Assembly (NCBI GenBank): GCA_029261655.1
Contig: JAJDAY010000024.1
Coordinates: forward strand, 1 to 64,000
From: Nitrospinaceae bacterium
GTDB taxonomy: Bacteria > Nitrospinota > Nitrospinia > Nitrospinales > VA-1
Reading direction: 5' to 3'
DNA length: 64,000 bases
Made by a program: the position numbers and the translations under genes. How positions within the stretch are numbered: the stretch's first letter is position 1; every line of letters begins with the position of its first letter. The notes beneath the pieces were generated by a model. That model saw only the letters and a list, made by a program, of their open reading frames with translations, was not told where the DNA came from and made no database searches. Positions 48,521 to 58,920 of this stretch are shown here, piece after piece.

Positions 48521-49490
48521 GAAAAATCAAAATGGCATCGCCATGATGGTGGTCTTGTGGGTATTGGTTCTCCTGATTGCCCTGGCCACGGAGTTTGCCT
48601 TTTCCATGAAAATGGAAGTGAACACCACAAGGAATTTCAAGGAAGACTTCGAGAGTTATTATCTTGCCAAAGCGGGAATCGCTCTGGCCATGTCCGAATT
48701 GTTGAAACCCGCCCGGTTTCACTCGATTCACCCCGACCATGGATGGATTTCAGGCAAGGCCCTGGAATCCGGGACGAGCACCGCAGAAAAAAACGGGTTT
48801 GATGACGGCAAGGAAAAGGAAGCAGAGTATGCAACCATTGTCCGCGAAAAAATTCCTGTGGGCAACGGCGAAGTGACTTATACCATCACTGACGAAAATG
48901 GGAAAATCGCTATCAACACCGCGTCCAGAGGGGTTTTAGCAAAGGTGTTCAATTATGCGGGCGTTGAAGTTGGAGTCGAAAGGGATATCATCATCGATTC
49001 TATCCTGGACTGGATTGACCCGGACTCCAATCATCGTATCAACGGAGCGGAAAATGATTATTACAAAAACGAGGGCCTGCCATATACGGCAAAAAATGGT
49101 AGAATCGAAACGCTGACGGAGTTGCTCAAGGTCCGCGGAATGACAAAAGAAATTTTCTATGGTTCGCAGGCAAATAAAGAAGGAGTCTATCAAGGATTGG
49201 AAAAAATTCTCACCACTTATGACGCATCCCCTGTCAACCCCAACACGGCAAGCCCCGAAGTTCTTGCCGTTCTGTTTGATGAAACACAGGCGCAGGAAAT
49301 TCTCGCGGCAAGAAAAGAAAAAGGATATTACAACGACACCACATCCACCCATTTTCGTGTTCATTCGACAGGTAGTTTGTCAGGAAGCAACACCCGCCAC
49401 ACCCTGTCCGTGATTCTCGAAAAACCCAAAGCAATCCAGGGTTCAGGGTTATTGACGAATTACTGGAACGACAACTTTATAGAACCATGA
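48507..49490 (+). CDS. gspK: GspK-like minor pseudopilin
   Basis: 'NGIAMMVVLWVLVLLIALATEFAFSMKMEVNTTRNF', 'ENGKIAINTAS', 'SILDWIDPDSNHRINGAENDYY'. Confidence 0.92.
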   Translation: MRRPEKNQNGIAMMVVLWVLVLLIALATEFAFSMKMEVNTTRNFKEDFESYYLAKAGIALAMSELLKPARFHSIHPDHGWISGKALESGTSTAEKNGFDDGKEKEAEYATIVREKIPVGNGEVTYTITDENGKIAINTASRGVLAKVFNYAGVEVGVERDIIIDSILDWIDPDSNHRINGAENDYYKNEGLPYTAKNGRIETLTELLKVRGMTKEIFYGSQANKEGVYQGLEKILTTYDASPVNPNTASPEVLAVLFDETQAQEILAARKEKGYYNDTTSTHFRVHSTGSLSGSNTRHTLSVILEKPKAIQGSGLLTNYWNDNFIEP

Positions 49491-50965
49491 ATACTTTTTA
49501 TCTGGAAAAATCACTCGGCATTGATATCCGGGAAGAGTCGGTTGCCATCACTCTTCTGGGGAAAACATTTCAGTCGCTCAAAATCATCGACGCTGATTAT
49601 TTCAAAATCCCCTTTCTTTCCGAGGACAAGGAAAAGTCGGAGAAGTTTTTCCTTGAAAAAACCAACAGCTTCCTGATAAAAAACAACGCCTGGCCGGAAA
49701 ATCTCACGATCAGCCTGCCAAGGACTCATTACAGTTTTCAATCGTTTGAACTTCCCGCACCTGACCTGAAATCGGCTCATGCAATGGTCCAGTTTGAGTT
49801 GGAAAGACATTTTTCTTCCAATACGGATAATTTATATTTTGGCTATCATGCCAGCAAAATAAAAGAAAGCCTGTTTCATGTCATGTCCGTGGCGGTTAAA
49901 AAGAAAACCGCGCATTATTATCTGGAGTTGTTGAATCGTTTGAACCTGAAGCCCGGCATTATTGATGTGCCCACATTTTCCAACGCCAACCTGATTCTGA
50001 CGCCATCCACCGGGAGCCTCCCTCTTTCCGCGGTGGTGGATGTGGGTTCTCAAGGGATCGAATTGTCTCTCTTAAAAAACCGCCACATCGACTTTTCCAT
50101 AAACCTCCCTTTCAACGATCCTGATTTTAAACAAGGTTTTTTCCGAACCACTCTGGAAGAGTCGTATTACGAGAAAATCGCCGAGGGGTTGGCAAAAATA
50201 ATCGTGGAGCAATTGCAATACGCGTTGGAATCCTCCCGCAATATTGATGAAACGGAATCGGTTGAAATGATCTATCTGCTGGGAGCGGGACCCTACGGCC
50301 CTTATCTTGCCGCGCAAATCCAAAAAAGAGCAGAGGTGTCCACAACCCGAGTCGGCATTCCCTCCGATGTATCGGACGATTCCAAGGGTGATTTTAGAAA
50401 CGCCTACATGGCAACTTCCCTGAGCCTGGGATTGAGAGAATTAAAACGAAGTGAGATCGAGGCAAATCTATTATCCGCCGAAATGAAACCCAAAAGAAAA
50501 AAACATAGTGCAAAATTCACTATCGGCCTCGCCACAGCGGCGGTTTTACTTTTGATAGGATTATTCGTCAACAAAATCATTCGCCAAAATGTTATTATTG
50601 CGAGTCTGGACCGGCAATTGACTGAGGTCAAAAAACAGGCTGAGTCGTTGCAGGAAATTGACAGGGAATACGATTACCTGGGTAATTTTATAAATACGCT
50701 GAACTCGATTGAAAAAAAATTTCCATCCAAGCTCCCCATTCTGGCGGAATTGAGCAAAACCCTTGCGAAAGATACCTGGTTGACGAATATAAAGATCGAC
50801 AAAAATAATATGGAAATAAGCGGATATTCCAATACCGCCTCCCGGCTGGTTCCAGTTTTAGAAAGCTCCCCATTCTTCACCAAGACAAGGTTCGTGGGGT
50901 CGATCACCAGTCAAAAAGAAGGAGAAAAATTTACCATTCGAACGGAACTTCAAGGCAATCCATGA
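49487..50965 (+). CDS. gspL: GspL-like (PilM/PilN fusion type) protein
   Basis: N-terminal actin-like fold 'SLGIDIREESVAITLLG', TM helix, C-terminal fimbrial assembly-like region. Confidence 0.85.
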   Translation: MNTFYLEKSLGIDIREESVAITLLGKTFQSLKIIDADYFKIPFLSEDKEKSEKFFLEKTNSFLIKNNAWPENLTISLPRTHYSFQSFELPAPDLKSAHAMVQFELERHFSSNTDNLYFGYHASKIKESLFHVMSVAVKKKTAHYYLELLNRLNLKPGIIDVPTFSNANLILTPSTGSLPLSAVVDVGSQGIELSLLKNRHIDFSINLPFNDPDFKQGFFRTTLEESYYEKIAEGLAKIIVEQLQYALESSRNIDETESVEMIYLLGAGPYGPYLAAQIQKRAEVSTTRVGIPSDVSDDSKGDFRNAYMATSLSLGLRELKRSEIEANLLSAEMKPKRKKHSAKFTIGLATAAVLLLIGLFVNKIIRQNVIIASLDRQLTEVKKQAESLQEIDREYDYLGNFINTLNSIEKKFPSKLPILAELSKTLAKDTWLTNIKIDKNNMEISGYSNTASRLVPVLESSPFFTKTRFVGSITSQKEGEKFTIRTELQGNP

Positions 50966-51546
50966 ATCTGAAAATAACACCCAGGGATAAAAAATTTTTA
51001 ACAGTTGGAGGCGTCTTCCTCGGCGTCTACCTGCTGGCCGTTTGGGTGGTTCAGCCCATTTACGCCAAACAAAAGCACGTGGACCAGACAATCCTGAATA
51101 AAATTCAGTTCATCCAGAAATATCATGAGCTCTTGAACCACGACTCCTATTACAAATCAAAAAAAATAGCCAATGAGCGTGCCCGAGTCCTCCTGGATAA
51201 AAAATTTTTAAATGAAACCCAACCCGGTCTGGCCGCCGCAAGGTTGCAAAAAATCATTAAAGGGTTTGCCCTGCAATCCCGAGTCATCATTGAACAGGTG
51301 CGGGTGGAAAAAACAAAAGAAATCGATCAAATGCCCGCTGTTTCCATCAACATGACCTTGCGTTCCAGCTTGAGAAACTTGAGCGAATTTGTGTATCGCA
51401 TGGAAAATGCCGAAAAGTTTTTAGTGGTGGAAGAAATTACCACACAAAGAATAAATAAATCGAACCCTGAAGAATTAAAAACCCGATTGCTGGTCAGCGG
51501 ATTTATTCAGAATATCACTCCCCGCCCAACCGGCCCCAAGGCATGA
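50962..51546 (+). CDS. gspM: GspM-like protein
   Basis: Position and topology: single N-terminal TM, ferredoxin-like C-terminal half; ATGA overlap with gspL. Confidence 0.8.
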   Translation: MNLKITPRDKKFLTVGGVFLGVYLLAVWVVQPIYAKQKHVDQTILNKIQFIQKYHELLNHDSYYKSKKIANERARVLLDKKFLNETQPGLAAARLQKIIKGFALQSRVIIEQVRVEKTKEIDQMPAVSINMTLRSSLRNLSEFVYRMENAEKFLVVEEITTQRINKSNPEELKTRLLVSGFIQNITPRPTGPKA

Positions 51547-54134
51547 ATAAACTTTTAAACCTCATTCTCATTTCATTTTTTGTTCTGGCAACGGCCTGTA
51601 GTCATCAGAAGCCCCCCTCTCCTGACCGATCCAGGCAAATGGGAAGCCTCGCTGACGCCATGCGCCTCCCGCCGCAGGACGCCAGGGAACGCCCGTCTAA
51701 CAAGAACAAACCGTCTCCCCGCACCATTGAAATACGTGCCGGGGCCGCCCCTTCCCAGGAAACAAAAAAACCCCTGGCAAAGCTCGCCGAAGAAGTCATC
51801 GACAAAAAACAGCTCCGGAAAATTCCGGCGAAAACTATCGAGAAAACGGTAAAAATATCCGGCAACAATGTTCCTCTCCGCCAGGGACCTGGGCCAACAT
51901 TCAAAAAACTGGGCGTCGCATCCAAGGGCCAGACCTTCGAGTTGTTGCGTGTCAAAAATAGCGCCTCCACCGGCGGCACCCCCTGGTATTTCGTCAGGAA
52001 TGGCCTCAACCAGAAATTCTTCATATCCGCTCTTTTCTCCTCCATCCAGGAAAAACAAGAGGAGAAAACCCCTTCAACGGGTGACCTGCTTAAAGAAGAG
52101 TCTACCCCATCGATGGATACCCGGCTTGAGAAGGAAGTCCTCCAGAAAAAAAAATCTATTCCCAATGGAAGTTTCCGCACTGCTTTTAACTCAACTCCTC
52201 CCCTTCCAAAAAGTTTGGTAAAAGCCAAACACATCACTTTGAATTTTGAAGGGACCGAAGTTTACGATGTCATCACCACCTTTTGCGAGCTTCTGGAGAT
52301 TGATTATTTGATTGAGGGAAATCTCAAAGGCAAGGTGACTTTGCAAACCTTCAACGAAATCCCGGTGGGGGATCTTTATGTGGTTCTGGAACAAATTCTT
52401 TCCCTGCACAATATCGCCGTTATTAAGCGGGGTAGTTTTTTCCGGTTCGTGCCAGCGAAAGATGCGGGAAAAAAGCCCCTGGATATTTTCTACGGCAACG
52501 ACCCCTTGATCCCCGCGCGGGAGCGTATGATTATTCAAATCATTCCTCTGAAATACGTTTCCTCGAAATCGATGCAAAAAATTCTCACTCCCCTGCTCAC
52601 TCCAAATGCGACTTTCATCGATATTCCTGAAACCAAAAATATCATGCTGGTCGAGATGGCAGTCAATGTGAAGCGAATTTTGCAAATGGTGGAGGCGTTG
52701 GACATCGATAAATTAGCCTCTTCTGATATTCAACTGTTCAATCTCAGCCATGCGGATTCCGAAACCGTGGTGACTGAACTTGAGGAAGTTTTTTCTTCCA
52801 TGGGCTACGCCGAATCTCTGGGGAACTCCCTCAACTTTCTTTCATTGTCCCGGATGAACTCCATTCTCGTGGTCAATGCCTTTGAGCGAATACTGCCCTC
52901 CATCGAATTCTGGATCAAAAAATTGGACCAACCCATTTCAGAAGGAGAATCCAGCACCTTCGTTTATTACATTCAAAACGGCGATTCCACCGCAATGTCG
53001 GGCCTGCTCAATGAAATATTCCAATCGCAAAATGATTCGAGCGACGATTCGGGCAGTGCCCAAAAATTGAAAAAGCTTTACGACAATGCCGATAACAAGT
53101 TAAAAAAACTCAACCCCAAGAAGGACGCAAATAAAGATGCCGATAAAGACAAACCCAAATCCAAACAGAAAAAAACGGCTTCGGTCCTGACTCAGGGGGG
53201 CATCGCCGATAGCTTTCAAGGGGAAATCATTATCATCCCGGACCCGGACACTAATTCCCTGGTCATCCGAACCAACCCAAGAAATTATACCCCCCTGCTC
53301 GCGCTCATAAAGAAACTGGATTTATTTCCGCAACAAGTGCTCATTGAGGTATTGATCATTGACGTGACCCTGGACGCGGAAACCCGCGCAGGGCTTGACT
53401 GGGTGCTTCAGGGAAGCAGCGGGGGAAAAACTTTTATTGGGGGCGTGAACCAAACTCCCCCCTCTCTGGGGTCTGCACTCGGCGGTGCTACTGCAAGCCT
53501 TCTTCAACCCGGTGGAAGCCTGATTGTCAATGATCCCGGCAATCTGATTGTTCAGCTTCAGGCGTTCTCCTCGGACTCAAAAGCCAATATCCTGGCCAAC
53601 CCCATCCTTGTAACTTCTAACAACAAAGCAGCCGGGATTTCCATTGTCGATGAAATTCCCGTTCAAAGCACCACCCTCACATCCGCCGGGGCCGCCAATC
53701 CGGTCACCCAAACTAATATTGAATACCGGAGTGTCGGCATCAAATTAAATATATTTCCAAAAATCAATATCGACAACTATGTCAACCTGCAAATAGATCA
53801 GGAAGTGAGTAGCCAGGGACCGGATGTAAATACCGTCCCCTCCTTCAGAACCGAGCAGTTACACACAGAAGTTGTTCTTAAGGACAATCAGGTACTGGTG
53901 ATGGGCGGATTGATGCGGACCGATACGCTCGTCTCCAATGAAGGCATTCCGCTTTTAAGAAAAATTCCCTGGTTGGGAAAGCTTTTCAGCACCGACACGG
54001 AATCCAACAAAAAAACCGAGTTGATGATTTTTATCACTCCCCACGTTATCTCCAGCGATAAAGATTCCAATTTCGTGACCAAACAGTTTCAAAGACGGTT
54101 GGGATCATTCAAAAAAGAACTCGATCAAAGTTGA
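51543..54134 (+). CDS. gspD: type II secretion secretin GspD with N-terminal lipobox and SH3b-like domain
   Basis: 'FVLATAC' lipobox; SH3b-like 'VKISGNNVPLRQGPGPTFKKLGVASKGQTFELL..TPWYFV'; secretin 'VGIKLNIFPKINIDNYVNLQIDQEVSS', 'VLVMGGLMRTDTLVSNEGIPLLRKIPWLGKLFSTD'. Confidence 0.95.
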   Translation: MNKLLNLILISFFVLATACSHQKPPSPDRSRQMGSLADAMRLPPQDARERPSNKNKPSPRTIEIRAGAAPSQETKKPLAKLAEEVIDKKQLRKIPAKTIEKTVKISGNNVPLRQGPGPTFKKLGVASKGQTFELLRVKNSASTGGTPWYFVRNGLNQKFFISALFSSIQEKQEEKTPSTGDLLKEESTPSMDTRLEKEVLQKKKSIPNGSFRTAFNSTPPLPKSLVKAKHITLNFEGTEVYDVITTFCELLEIDYLIEGNLKGKVTLQTFNEIPVGDLYVVLEQILSLHNIAVIKRGSFFRFVPAKDAGKKPLDIFYGNDPLIPARERMIIQIIPLKYVSSKSMQKILTPLLTPNATFIDIPETKNIMLVEMAVNVKRILQMVEALDIDKLASSDIQLFNLSHADSETVVTELEEVFSSMGYAESLGNSLNFLSLSRMNSILVVNAFERILPSIEFWIKKLDQPISEGESSTFVYYIQNGDSTAMSGLLNEIFQSQNDSSDDSGSAQKLKKLYDNADNKLKKLNPKKDANKDADKDKPKSKQKKTASVLTQGGIADSFQGEIIIIPDPDTNSLVIRTNPRNYTPLLALIKKLDLFPQQVLIEVLIIDVTLDAETRAGLDWVLQGSSGGKTFIGGVNQTPPSLGSALGGATASLLQPGGSLIVNDPGNLIVQLQAFSSDSKANILANPILVTSNNKAAGISIVDEIPVQSTTLTSAGAANPVTQTNIEYRSVGIKLNIFPKINIDNYVNLQIDQEVSSQGPDVNTVPSFRTEQLHTEVVLKDNQVLVMGGLMRTDTLVSNEGIPLLRKIPWLGKLFSTDTESNKKTELMIFITPHVISSDKDSNFVTKQFQRRLGSFKKELDQS

Positions 54135-54226
54135 TTTTTTAGATGCGATAAACTCCGTCCCGATCGGTGACGATACCCTGACCGGCCCTTCTTACTCTCT
54201 GCAAAGCAAACTGGATAAAAGCATTT

Positions 54227-54946
54227 CTAATCGAAGGGTGGTTGGGTCTTACGGTTGTAATCCTCTTTGCTCAGGTTCATCCGGCCTTTTATAAAACCGC
54301 GTTTTCTTTCCGCAATCGCGATGGCCTGTTCATCGTTTGTTGCCCGTCCAATTCGCTGGGCGATATCAATCTCCTCAATAGCGTTTTCCCATTTTTTCAT
54401 CTTCTCGTAGACACTCGCCAAATTCAGGTGGGCCTGCAAGTGGTCCGGGTTGAGGGCGATTACTTTATTGTAATATTTTGCCGCTCCTTCCAGATTTTGG
54501 ATATACCAGTATTCCAGGGCGAGTTTGAAATGAAGTTCCAGATCATCTGGCCGCGTTTCGACGATTATTAAATACTCTTTGATCGCCATATCGTTGCGGT
54601 TCATCTTGGCATAAACCTCAGCCAACCCGAGACGGGACTCCCTATTTTTGGGATCGATAACGAGCGCTTGTTCGTAAGCCCGAATGGCTTCCTTTCGCCT
54701 GTCCCACTCCTGATACACATGTCCCATCTGAACGTGAGCCGGAAGATAGCCCGGATCGGTGGAAACGGCTCGATTCAATAATTCGACGGCTTCCTCAAAA
54801 GCGCCGATTCCCTGCTTAATGACCGCCTTTTGAGTCAAGGTCTCAGGGTCGGCGGCCTTTTTCTGATCCTCGCCGTCACCACCGCAAGCGGGTAATATCA
54901 GGAAGACGCTAAACAGTACACTTGAAAAGATTGCTGATTTTGTCAC
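54227..54946 (-). CDS. TPR lipoprotein
   Basis: GTG start at 54946 gives 'VTKSAIFSSVLFSVFLILPAC' lipobox, then ~5 TPR units. Confidence 0.85.
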   Translation of the reverse strand: MTKSAIFSSVLFSVFLILPACGGDGEDQKKAADPETLTQKAVIKQGIGAFEEAVELLNRAVSTDPGYLPAHVQMGHVYQEWDRRKEAIRAYEQALVIDPKNRESRLGLAEVYAKMNRNDMAIKEYLIIVETRPDDLELHFKLALEYWYIQNLEGAAKYYNKVIALNPDHLQAHLNLASVYEKMKKWENAIEEIDIAQRIGRATNDEQAIAIAERKRGFIKGRMNLSKEDYNRKTQPPFD

Positions 54947-55155
54947 GATGGACTCCGAAAGGCGATACCAGGGTTTTTCCAAAAAAAGTATACAAGATCG
55001 AAAGATCGGAAACAAAAGGAATGCCGAAACCGCCTGTTTTTTACTGGTTATTTTTCCTACACACAGCAAGAAAACCCTTTCTCCGGTCGGGATACCGAGT
55101 TATATTGCCCACTTAATTCAATGAACTATCCACCCATCTTGTCTCGGGAGAAAGC

Positions 55156-56397
55156 ATGGACCTCAAGGAGGGGCGAACCCATCTCAATTATTTACTGACC
55201 CTCAACATCCGTCAGGAGGAGGCTTTTGGCCCTTTGGCGCTTGCTTTCATCAAAGAAAACGATCTCGATGAAATGGGTCTGTCGCCGGAGGAGCAGTTCA
55301 CCATTTTGATGGCGACCATTCAAGCCCTGGCCCCCGAACCCAAGCGCTACAATATGAAGCTTGAATTGCTGGAGAAAGCCAAAATACTTCTTGGGCGATC
55401 AAATTTTTTCAACCGGGAACTGGATCAGCGACTGGATCAGGACATACAAAAGACGCGCGCGGAAATAGATATTTACATCAAAGCCATGCGCCCCGAACGA
55501 GATGAAGGCTCGCCCCCGCCGAAATTAAGCCAGCAAAAATTGATCGTGCAAACCGACGCTCCCGAATATTTTTTGACTATCGCGCCAAAGCGAACCACGT
55601 CTTATTATCAGGAAAAATTCGGTTTGACAAAAAAAGCGAAAACCGCGCAACACTTTTCAGGATCGACCAGAAAGTTTGATCCTGACAACCCGGACGTGCA
55701 GAAAGAATTTTCCGGAGCGTGCGCCCCCTTCATGAACGCCCGGACCAATGCCTTTCATCTCATGCTTCCGTTCGACCTCAAAATCAGCAAAAAACCGGAT
55801 GAGTCTCTGGACGCGATTGTTAGAATTTTTTACTGCAAGCCGGGGTATTCGTTTCCGCTGGCCTATGAGATGGGCAAGCTGATCAGCCAGCAGGACGGGC
55901 AGGTGCTGGACATTCCCATGGACGACCCAAATCTGTTGTTCGTATCCGCTTCCAGGACCAAGGAGAAAGAGTTCAGAAATCCGCCGGAAGTTGACAGGCC
56001 GGATGTTCCGCCAGAACTGGCTTACCCTGTGTCCGTGATTGAGCGCTCGGGAACTCTGGGGCCCTTTTTCCAGATCGTCACGCACTTCAAAATCTGGTTC
56101 GATTCTTCCGTGGTTTCGCCGTTGATCCAGGGAGCGCCGGATTTATACGAATATGGCTTACAAGGAGGATCCGGCCTCATGACTCGAAGCCACGCGTCGG
56201 ACAAGGTGGAAAACTATGCGGAAGGACTGCGCAACCCCGTTCTCGAAAATTTGAGCTTCAATTACGTCAACATCCATCTGCAATTGAGCCCTGGAACAGA
56301 CACGGCATTCGTCCCTTTCAACACCCCCCTGTTCACTGTCCACCCCGTGCTCAACCACCAATCCTGCAAACTGGAAGATATTGAGAAATTGCGGTGA
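55156..56397 (+). CDS. uncharacterised 413-aa protein
   Basis: Clean ATG ORF with SD-like context; no family motif I recognise. Confidence 0.8.
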   Translation: MDLKEGRTHLNYLLTLNIRQEEAFGPLALAFIKENDLDEMGLSPEEQFTILMATIQALAPEPKRYNMKLELLEKAKILLGRSNFFNRELDQRLDQDIQKTRAEIDIYIKAMRPERDEGSPPPKLSQQKLIVQTDAPEYFLTIAPKRTTSYYQEKFGLTKKAKTAQHFSGSTRKFDPDNPDVQKEFSGACAPFMNARTNAFHLMLPFDLKISKKPDESLDAIVRIFYCKPGYSFPLAYEMGKLISQQDGQVLDIPMDDPNLLFVSASRTKEKEFRNPPEVDRPDVPPELAYPVSVIERSGTLGPFFQIVTHFKIWFDSSVVSPLIQGAPDLYEYGLQGGSGLMTRSHASDKVENYAEGLRNPVLENLSFNYVNIHLQLSPGTDTAFVPFNTPLFTVHPVLNHQSCKLEDIEKLR

Positions 56398-56661
56398 ACA
56401 CCCTGGTCTAGAAATCCTGTTGAATTTTATCCCAATCTAAAGCATAGTATTGCCATTGGTTATTTATAAAAATCAAAGGGTTTGGGGAAGAACGGTCGAC
56501 CCTGGATTGGCTTTGGATAGGGAACGAAAGCCCGCACGCATAAACTCTACCGAAGTCATTGTTTTTATTATTATAGTGATCCTCCGCCATCCAATTGTTG
56601 ACTGGGAATTTCATATCCATTACAATTCACGGTTTGACTTTAAGGCAGGAACAGGAGCAAA

Positions 56662-57618
56662 ATGACGGCAAATTCACAGCCCATCGACAAACTTAAATCA
56701 CGGTTTGATAATAGTTTAGAGTTGATCGGCTCCACGCCATTGGTTAAGCTCAACACGGTCACTCCCCCCGATGGCGGCAATATATACGCGAAGCTGGAGT
56801 TCATGAATCCGGGCGGCAGTGTGAAAGACCGGATCGCGCTCTCCATGATTGAGGACGCGGAAAAAAGAGGCGTCTTGAAACCCGGCTCCACCATCATCGA
56901 ACCCACCAGTGGAAATACGGGTATCGGGCTTGCTCTGGTGGGAGCGGTGAAAGGATATAAAGTCATTCTGGTCATGTCCGAGAACATGAGTTCGGAAAGG
57001 CGGATGATCCTTGAAAGTTTTGGAGCGAAAACAGAATTGAGCCGTGCCGAGTTCGGCATGGAAGGAACCATTGAAAGGGCCGAAGAACTGTTGGCGGAAA
57101 ATCCGGATTACTTCATGCCGCAACAGTTCAACAATCCCGCCAATCCGGAAGTCCACCGCCAAACCACCGGGCCGGAAATTGTTTCAGCGATGAACGGTGA
57201 AACCATTGACGCCTTTGTAGCGGGAATAGGAACCGGCGGCACCATCACCGGAGTCGGGGAAGTTTTAAAGCAGAATAATAAAAATGTAAAAATCGTTGGC
57301 GTCGAACCGGCAACCTCTGCGGTTCTTTCCGGAAATCCTCCGGGACCGCATAAAATTCAGGGAATCGGAGCGGGCTTCAAACCGAAGGTTTTGAATATGG
57401 ATATTGTTGACAGTATTCGCCCGGTTTCCGATGAAGACGCGTTTCAATATTCCCAACGACTGGCCAAAGAAGAAGGCCTGCTGGTGGGAATCTCTTCCGG
57501 GGCCGCCTGTTTTGCCGCTTATCAATTGGCAAAAGAATTGGGCCCGGATAAAAACATCGTTGTCATTTTGCCCGATACCGGCGAAAGGTATTTTAGTTTT
57601 AATAAATTTTTTAATTAA
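56662..57618 (+). CDS. cysK: cysteine synthase
   Basis: 'IGSTPLVKLNTV', 'NPGGSVKDRIALSMIEDAEKRG', 'EPTSGNTGIGLALVGAVKGYK', 'GIGTGGTITGVGEVL'. Confidence 0.96.
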   Translation: MTANSQPIDKLKSRFDNSLELIGSTPLVKLNTVTPPDGGNIYAKLEFMNPGGSVKDRIALSMIEDAEKRGVLKPGSTIIEPTSGNTGIGLALVGAVKGYKVILVMSENMSSERRMILESFGAKTELSRAEFGMEGTIERAEELLAENPDYFMPQQFNNPANPEVHRQTTGPEIVSAMNGETIDAFVAGIGTGGTITGVGEVLKQNNKNVKIVGVEPATSAVLSGNPPGPHKIQGIGAGFKPKVLNMDIVDSIRPVSDEDAFQYSQRLAKEEGLLVGISSGAACFAAYQLAKELGPDKNIVVILPDTGERYFSFNKFFN

Positions 57619-57665
57619 GGGCGTCTTTATTCATTCCGAATATTGAAGCACCCCTAAAAGGACTC

Positions 57666-58904
57666 ATGGGATACGTAAAAGGCTTACGCTGTAAAGAATG
57701 TAAAAGAGAATTCCCCAAAGAACCCATACACGTGTGTGAGTATTGCTTTGGGCCTTTGGAAGTGGACTACGACTACGAAGGGATCAAAAAAGTCGTCAGC
57801 CGGAAATCCATCGAAGCCGGCCCGCCCTCCATGTGGCGCTACCGGGAGTTTCTCCCTATCGACGAAGATCCCAAAGTAGGGTTGCATACAGGGTTCACTC
57901 CTTTGGTACGGGCAAAAAACCTTGGGAAAGCTCTGGGAATAAAAAATCTTTACATTAAAAATGATTCCGTCAATCACCCCACCTTTTCCTTCAAGGACCG
58001 GGTGGTCGCGGTCGCTGTTTCCAAAGCGCTGGAATTTGGGTTCGACACGCTTTCCTGCGCGTCCACCGGAAACCTGGCTAACTCCGTGGCGGCGCATGCG
58101 GCGGAAGCGGGACTCAAAAGCTGTATTTTTATCCCGGACGGTCTGGAAGCGGGGAAAATTCTCGGCACCCTGGTTTACGGAACCAACCTGATCGCGGTGA
58201 AGGGAAGCTATGACGATGTCAACCGGTTGTGCAGTGAAATCGCCGCCGACCATAAATGGGCCTTCGTGAATATCAACATTCGCCCCTATTATGGCGACGG
58301 GTCCAAGTCCTACGGTTATGAAATCGCCGAACAATTGGGATGGAAAGCGCCAGACAACGTCGTGGTTCCGGTAGCCGGGAGTTCGCTCATCACAAAAATC
58401 TGGAAGGCCTTCCATGAGTTTGAAGCGATGGATCTGATCGGTCCCTTCAAGACCAAAGTTTTTGCGGCGCAGGCGACCGGATGCTCGCCGGTGACCACCG
58501 CCATTAAAAATGGCACCGATGTCATCACCCCGGTCAAACCCAATACCATCGCCAAGTCCATCGCTATCGGCAATCCGGCGGACGGTTATTACGGCGTCAA
58601 GACCGCCAATGAAAGCGGCGGCTATGGGGAAGACGTTTCCGACGAAGAGATCGTCGAAGCCATGAAACTCATGGCAAAAACAGAAGGCATTTTCACAGAA
58701 ACCGCAGGCGGCGTGACCCTCGCGGTGACTCAGAAATTGATCAAGCAGGGGCGGATCAAATCCGATGAATTGACGGTTATTTGCGTCACCGGAAACGGCC
58801 TTAAAACTCAGGAAGCGCTGGCTGCGGCTTTCGCGCCTCCGCAGGTGATCGAACCTCATCTACACAGTTTTGAGGAAATTTTTTCAAACAGTATAATGGC
58901 TTAA
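57666..58904 (+). CDS. thrC: threonine synthase with N-terminal zinc-ribbon
   Basis: 'LRCKECKREFPKEPIHVCEYCFGPLEVDYDY', 'NDSVNHPTFSFKDRVVAVAVSKALEFG', 'CASTGNLANSVAAHAAEAGL'. Confidence 0.95.
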   Translation: MGYVKGLRCKECKREFPKEPIHVCEYCFGPLEVDYDYEGIKKVVSRKSIEAGPPSMWRYREFLPIDEDPKVGLHTGFTPLVRAKNLGKALGIKNLYIKNDSVNHPTFSFKDRVVAVAVSKALEFGFDTLSCASTGNLANSVAAHAAEAGLKSCIFIPDGLEAGKILGTLVYGTNLIAVKGSYDDVNRLCSEIAADHKWAFVNINIRPYYGDGSKSYGYEIAEQLGWKAPDNVVVPVAGSSLITKIWKAFHEFEAMDLIGPFKTKVFAAQATGCSPVTTAIKNGTDVITPVKPNTIAKSIAIGNPADGYYGVKTANESGGYGEDVSDEEIVEAMKLMAKTEGIFTETAGGVTLAVTQKLIKQGRIKSDELTVICVTGNGLKTQEALAAAFAPPQVIEPHLHSFEEIFSNSIMA

Positions 58905-58920
58905 TCATAAGGAGAGCATC

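Noticed and set aside
57684-58859. 391-aa antisense ORF covering thrC
   Set aside because: Long only because of codon usage on the opposite strand; thrC motifs are unambiguous.
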